Assembly: GCF_025717515.1 (NCBI RefSeq) | Contig: NZ_JAJIRN010000007.1 | Span: 248,001 to 312,000, forward strand | Origin: Roseateles oligotrophus | GTDB taxonomy: Bacteria > Pseudomonadota > Gammaproteobacteria > Burkholderiales > Burkholderiaceae_C | Length of the DNA: 64,000 nt | Direction of reading: 5' to 3' | Part shown: piece by piece, positions 61,485 through 64,000 of the stretch | How the letters are laid out: each line of letters starts with the position of its first letter | Numbering within the stretch: position 1 is the first letter of the stretch | Made by a program: the position numbers and the translations under genes | The notes under the pieces: generated by a model | What the model saw: the letters and a program-made list of their open reading frames with translations, nothing else | The model's database searches: none | What the model was told of the DNA's origin: nothing

Positions 61485-63931
61485 ATGCGTCAAGCAAGTT
61501 CCTTGGCCCCAAGCAGAAACTGGTGTTGATCGGCAACGGCATGGCCGGCGTACGCACGCTGGAAGAGCTGCTCAAGATGGCGCCGGATCTCTACGACATC
61601 ACCGTCTTCGGTGCCGAGCCGCACCCCAACTACAACCGCATCCTGCTGAGCCCGGTGCTGGCCGGTGAGCAGACGATAGCGGAGATCATCCTCAATCCGC
61701 TTGACTGGTATGCGGACAACAACATCACCCTGCATCTGGGCAAGACGGTCACGCAGATCGACCGGGTGCGCCGCAAGGTCATCGCGTCGGACGGGACCGA
61801 GGCCGATTACGACCGCCTGCTGATCGCCACCGGCTCCACGCCCTTCATCCTGCCCATCCCCGGCAAGGATCTGGACGGCGTGATCGCTTATCGCGACATC
61901 GCCGACACCAATGCGATGATCGATGCCGCGACCAAGTACCAGCACGCGGTCGTGATCGGCGGCGGCCTGCTGGGCCTGGAGGCCGCTAACGGTCTGATGC
62001 TGCGGGGCATGCAGGTGACGGTGGTTCACATCGGCGACTGGCTGATGGAGCGCCAGCTCGATGATGTGGCCGGTGACCTCTTGCGCAAATCGCTGCAGGC
62101 GCGCGGCCTGAAGTTCAAGCTCGGCGCGCAGACGCAGGCCTTGATCGGCGGCAAAGACGGCAGGGTGATGGCAGTGCAGTTCAAAGACGGCAGCGAGATC
62201 CCGGCCGACTTGGTCGTGATGGCCGCCGGAATCCGTCCCAATACGGCGTTAGCGGAAAGCGCCGGCATCCACTGCAGCCGTGGCATCGTCGTCAGCGACA
62301 CGCTGCAGACCACCACCGACCCGCGCATCTACTCGGTCGGTGAATGCGCCGCGCATCGCGGCATCGCCTATGGCCTGGTGGCGCCGCTGTTCGAGCAGGG
62401 CAAGGTTTGCGCCACGCATCTGGCGCAGTTTGGCATTGGTCGCTACACCGGCAGTTCGGTGTCCACGAAGTTGAAAGTGACCGGCATCGATCTGTTTTCG
62501 GCCGGCGACTTCAACGGCGGCGAGGGCTTCGAAGAAATCGTCATGAGTGACCCCTTTGCCGGGGTCTACAAAAAGCTCGTGATCAAGAACGACCAGCTGG
62601 TCGGTGCATGTCTGTATGGCGACACCGTCGATGGGTCCTGGTATTTCAAGTTATTGCGCGAGGGCCGCAAGGTGGCCGACATCCGCGACAAGCTGATGTT
62701 CGGCGAGTCCAATATCGGCGATGTGGGCCATCAAGGTCACAACAAAGCGGCCGCGATGCAGGATGCCGACGAGGTCTGCGGCTGCAATGGCGTCAGCAAG
62801 GGCAGCATCTGCAAGGCGATCAAGGAGAAGGGCCTGTTCACGCTGGAGGAGGTGCGCAAGCACACCAAGGCGAGTGCCTCTTGCGGCAGTTGCACCGGTC
62901 TGGTCGAACAGTTGCTGATGTTCACCGCCGGCGGGGACTATTCGGCCACACCGAAGAAAAAGGCGGTTTGCGCTTGCACCGATCTCAGCCATCAAGATGT
63001 GCGTGACGCCATCAATAAGCAGCATCTGATCAGCCTGGACAGCGTCTACACAGCCTTGGCCTGGAAGACCCCGAATGGTTGCCCGAGCTGCCGCCCGGCC
63101 TTGAACTATTACCTGATCTCCAGCTGGCCGAAGGAGGCGCAAGACGATCCGCAAAGCCGCGCCATCAATGAGCGAGCGCATGCCAATATCCAGAAGGACG
63201 GCACCTATTCGGTGATCCCGCGCATGTGGGGCGGCGAGACCAACAGCTCGGAGCTGCGCCGCATTGCCGACGCGGTGGACAAGTACAAGATCCCCACCGT
63301 CAAGGTCACCGGCGGCCAGCGCATCGACCTGCTGGGCGTGAAGAAGGAAGACCTGGTCGGCGTCTGGAAGGACATCGGCATGCCCTCGGGCCACGCCTAT
63401 GCCAAGGCGCTGCGCACGGTCAAGACCTGTGTCGGTAGTGAGTGGTGCCGCATGGGCACGCAGGACAGCACGCAGATGGGCAAGGACCTGGAGCGCGCTT
63501 TTGTCGGCATGTATGCGCCGCACAAGGTCAAGTTCGCGGTCTCGGGCTGCCCGCGCAACTGCGCCGAGGCGGGCATCAAGGATGTCGGCATCATCGGCGT
63601 GGACAGCGGCTGGGAAATGTACGTGGCGGGCAATGGCGGCATCAAGACCGAGGTCGCGGTGTTTCTCGTCAAGCTCAAGACGGCCGAGGAGGTGCTCGAG
63701 TACACCGGCGCCTTCATGCAGCTCTACCGCACCGAGGGCTGGTATCTGGAGCGCACCGTTCATTACGTTTCGCGGGTCGGCCTGGACTATGTGAAGCAGC
63801 GGATTCTGGAGGATGTTGAGGGCCGGCGCGCGCTGTGGGCGCAGCTGCAATTCGCGCTCGCCGGTGAGCCCGATCCTTGGTTCGAATTCGACAAGGCCAA
63901 GGTCGATTTGCGTCAGTTTGAAGCGCTGTAG
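61481..63931 (+). CDS. nirB: assimilatory nitrite reductase, large subunit
   Basis: 816 residues. NADH- and FAD-binding domain first (VLIGNGMAGVRTLEELL, then TGSTPFILPIPG), then two BFD-like [2Fe-2S] cysteine groups (VCGCNGVSKGSICKAI, CGSCTGL). The siroheme/[4Fe-4S] reductase domain follows, with C650 and C656 (TCVGSEWC) and C690 and C694 (GCPRNC). Reduces nitrite to ammonium in the cytosol. ATGA overlap with nrtD; nirD follows 20 bp downstream, so the transport and reduction steps share one transcript. Confidence 0.96.
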   Translation: MNASSKFLGPKQKLVLIGNGMAGVRTLEELLKMAPDLYDITVFGAEPHPNYNRILLSPVLAGEQTIAEIILNPLDWYADNNITLHLGKTVTQIDRVRRKVIASDGTEADYDRLLIATGSTPFILPIPGKDLDGVIAYRDIADTNAMIDAATKYQHAVVIGGGLLGLEAANGLMLRGMQVTVVHIGDWLMERQLDDVAGDLLRKSLQARGLKFKLGAQTQALIGGKDGRVMAVQFKDGSEIPADLVVMAAGIRPNTALAESAGIHCSRGIVVSDTLQTTTDPRIYSVGECAAHRGIAYGLVAPLFEQGKVCATHLAQFGIGRYTGSSVSTKLKVTGIDLFSAGDFNGGEGFEEIVMSDPFAGVYKKLVIKNDQLVGACLYGDTVDGSWYFKLLREGRKVADIRDKLMFGESNIGDVGHQGHNKAAAMQDADEVCGCNGVSKGSICKAIKEKGLFTLEEVRKHTKASASCGSCTGLVEQLLMFTAGGDYSATPKKKAVCACTDLSHQDVRDAINKQHLISLDSVYTALAWKTPNGCPSCRPALNYYLISSWPKEAQDDPQSRAINERAHANIQKDGTYSVIPRMWGGETNSSELRRIADAVDKYKIPTVKVTGGQRIDLLGVKKEDLVGVWKDIGMPSGHAYAKALRTVKTCVGSEWCRMGTQDSTQMGKDLERAFVGMYAPHKVKFAVSGCPRNCAEAGIKDVGIIGVDSGWEMYVAGNGGIKTEVAVFLVKLKTAEEVLEYTGAFMQLYRTEGWYLERTVHYVSRVGLDYVKQRILEDVEGRRALWAQLQFALAGEPDPWFEFDKAKVDLRQFEAL

Positions 63932-63951
63932 AAAGAGGGGGAAGAAACGCC

Positions 63952-64000
63952 ATGAGTGAATGGAAAAATATCTGTGCGGTCAACGACATCCCGGTGCTGG
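63952..64000 (+). CDS. nirD: nitrite reductase small subunit, 5' fragment
   Basis: Only 16 codons are in the window (MSEWKNICAVNDIPVL). The start and the position 20 bp after nirB match NirD, the Rieske-type small subunit. A GAGGGGGAAG ribosome site precedes the ATG. The gene runs off the end of the window. Confidence 0.85.
   Translation, partial: MSEWKNICAVNDIPVL

Overview
The window looks like a chromosomal segment of a high-GC betaproteobacterium of the order Burkholderiales, probably from the Rubrivivax/Roseateles/Paucibacter side. The evidence is gene content: an isovaleryl-CoA dehydrogenase, carbonic anhydrase and aceK row, a tandem cyanophycin synthetase locus, fused isobutyryl-CoA mutase IcmF, a PEP-CTERM protein and an assimilatory nitrate/nitrite operon. 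The genus is inference. Genes are densely packed. I saw no rRNA, tRNA, CRISPR array, intact insertion sequence or prophage.

Layout. 1-5090: hydrolase tail, D,D-carboxypeptidase, D-amino acid aminotransferase, YbeD, lipB and lipA (cell wall and lipoate), closed by a terminator. 5107-12952: cyanophycin locus, with two synthetases on the minus strand and a divergent ABC transporter plus DUF1854 pair. 12953-16724: a minus-strand row (SbtA-like permease, ExoD-like, TerB-like, small membrane protein, zinc-ribbon protein, Bax-inhibitor-1 family, HPF/RaiA-like), divergent from nhaR. 17738-24616: a catabolic operon (ivd, can, aceK, thiolase, SDR, acyl-CoA dehydrogenase) behind a perfect 24-bp palindrome. 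24620-41260: mixed metabolic and regulatory genes (2-oxoacid:ferredoxin oxidoreductase with a divergent Lrp regulator, GlxA regulator, hydrolase, MFS/GNAT pair, HTH-citrate synthase, SMP-30 lactonase, rhodaneses, MocR regulator), ending in a small inverted-repeat element. 41260-46648: histidine kinase and icmF, with the same palindrome core upstream of icmF. 46769-52850: PEP-CTERM protein, a 1601-residue secreted RHS protein and a small exported protein. 53120-57397: HD-GYP protein, two membrane proteins and a small lipoprotein. 57626-64000: ANTAR regulator, an ANTAR-type leader RNA, nitrate ABC transporter genes, nirB and the start of nirD.

How the genes work together. The identical palindrome core before ivd and icmF suggests one regulator for branched-chain acyl-CoA breakdown, with aceK (glyoxylate-shunt switch) and carbonic anhydrase in the same transcript. 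The nitrate operon carries its own RNA control: two hairpins with identical AACGGC loops lie between the ANTAR protein gene and the transporter genes. The cyanophycin genes are paired with an exporter-like ABC protein and a DUF1854 protein.

Most unusual item. The RHS protein ends in a roughly 170-residue Cys-rich domain that closely resembles Atp23 (peptidase family M76), the mitochondrial inner-membrane metalloprotease. It has an HELIHALD zinc motif and an ACSEVRANSLSGDC motif. It sits in a visibly AT-richer tail and is followed 13 bp later by a small gene with a signal peptide, in the position of an immunity gene. I read this as a candidate secreted polymorphic toxin with an Atp23-like protease tip.
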